From positions 4,322,001 to 4,386,000 of the forward strand of contig OZ035961.1 of NCBI GenBank assembly GCA_964034945.1: DNA of 64,000 nucleotides. The letters are read 5' to 3'. Both the position numbers and the translations under genes were made by a program. The notes beneath the pieces were generated by a model, which saw only the letters and a program-made list of their open reading frames with translations, did no database searches and was not told the origin of the DNA. Below are positions 63,741-64,000 of this stretch, in pieces (position 1 is the first letter of the stretch; each line of letters starts with the position of its first letter). The DNA is from Chrysopilus asiliformis (taxonomy: Eukaryota; Arthropoda; Insecta; Diptera; Rhagionidae).

Positions 63741-64000
63741 CAGAACTGTTTACATCAATTTATCAACAGATCCAAAATCAATATTCTAAGTTTTGATTGC
63801 GTAATTGCATTTTAGTTTATGAAAATATAAACAGATTCAAGTATTAAGTATTTCTCAAACAATTTCTTAAACTATTATATCTAAAACGAAACATATTTCA
63901 AGTGGTTACTTAGTAAGTAATTTAATGCAAACTTGAGTACTTTGCAATTAATAAAGATTATCGAGAAACTTGTCTTTCACAATTTGTTTACACAAATATG
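63741..64000. other. AT-rich sequence to the end of the window
   Basis: No feature recognised in this stretch. Confidence 0.5.

Noticed and set aside
63440..63815. Four short open frames on both strands sharing the same peptide
   Set aside because: They are mirror images produced by the inverted repeat, with no sign of coding function.

Overview
The window looks like nuclear DNA of an insect. It is strongly AT-rich, almost free of long reading frames, and full of small transposon remnants. The only two genes I can support belong to animal families: an arthropod Beaten path (Beat) immunoglobulin protein and a neprilysin-like M13 metallopeptidase. The Beat family and the repeat style (mariner, hAT, TA-flanked MITEs, repeats ending in gacggacagacgg-type tails) suggest an insect, perhaps a fly or midge lineage. 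I cannot name the species.

Layout. Positions 1 to about 36.5 kb hold no gene I can recognise, only AT-rich sequence and mobile-element debris: a nested pair of inverted-repeat elements at 7.3-8.4 kb, a MITE-like element at 19.7-20.0 kb, a 1.0-kb hAT MITE with a perfect 8-bp target duplication at 21.3-22.3 kb, a deleted mariner-type transposon at 25.0-25.6 kb, and dispersed repeats at 27.7 and 29.8 kb. From 36.5 to 61.5 kb lies a six-exon Beat-family gene on the + strand. Its signal-peptide exon (36542-36599) is separated from the first immunoglobulin exon (53423) by a 16.8-kb intron. All five splice junctions join in phase and give a 306-residue secreted or membrane-tethered protein.

Nested in that large intron, on the opposite strand, is an intronless, apparently catalytically complete M13 peptidase of 803 residues (49245-51656). 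The same intron carries an 8-bp satellite of about 58 uniform units (42.57-43.04 kb) and several MITEs. After the Beat gene (61.5-64 kb) the sequence is again gene-poor. It includes a 232-bp inverted repeat at 63.5 kb whose 75-bp arms differ at one base.

How the genes relate. Beat proteins are neuronal cell-surface or secreted adhesion cues that bind Side-family partners during axon guidance. M13 peptidases cleave small peptides outside the cell. Nothing shows that they act together, and their link here is positional (nested antisense). I found no CRISPR array, rRNA, tRNA or bacterial-type system, and no clear new biological system. The most notable points are the nested gene arrangement, the reconstructed distant signal exon, the 8-bp satellite and the long hairpin.
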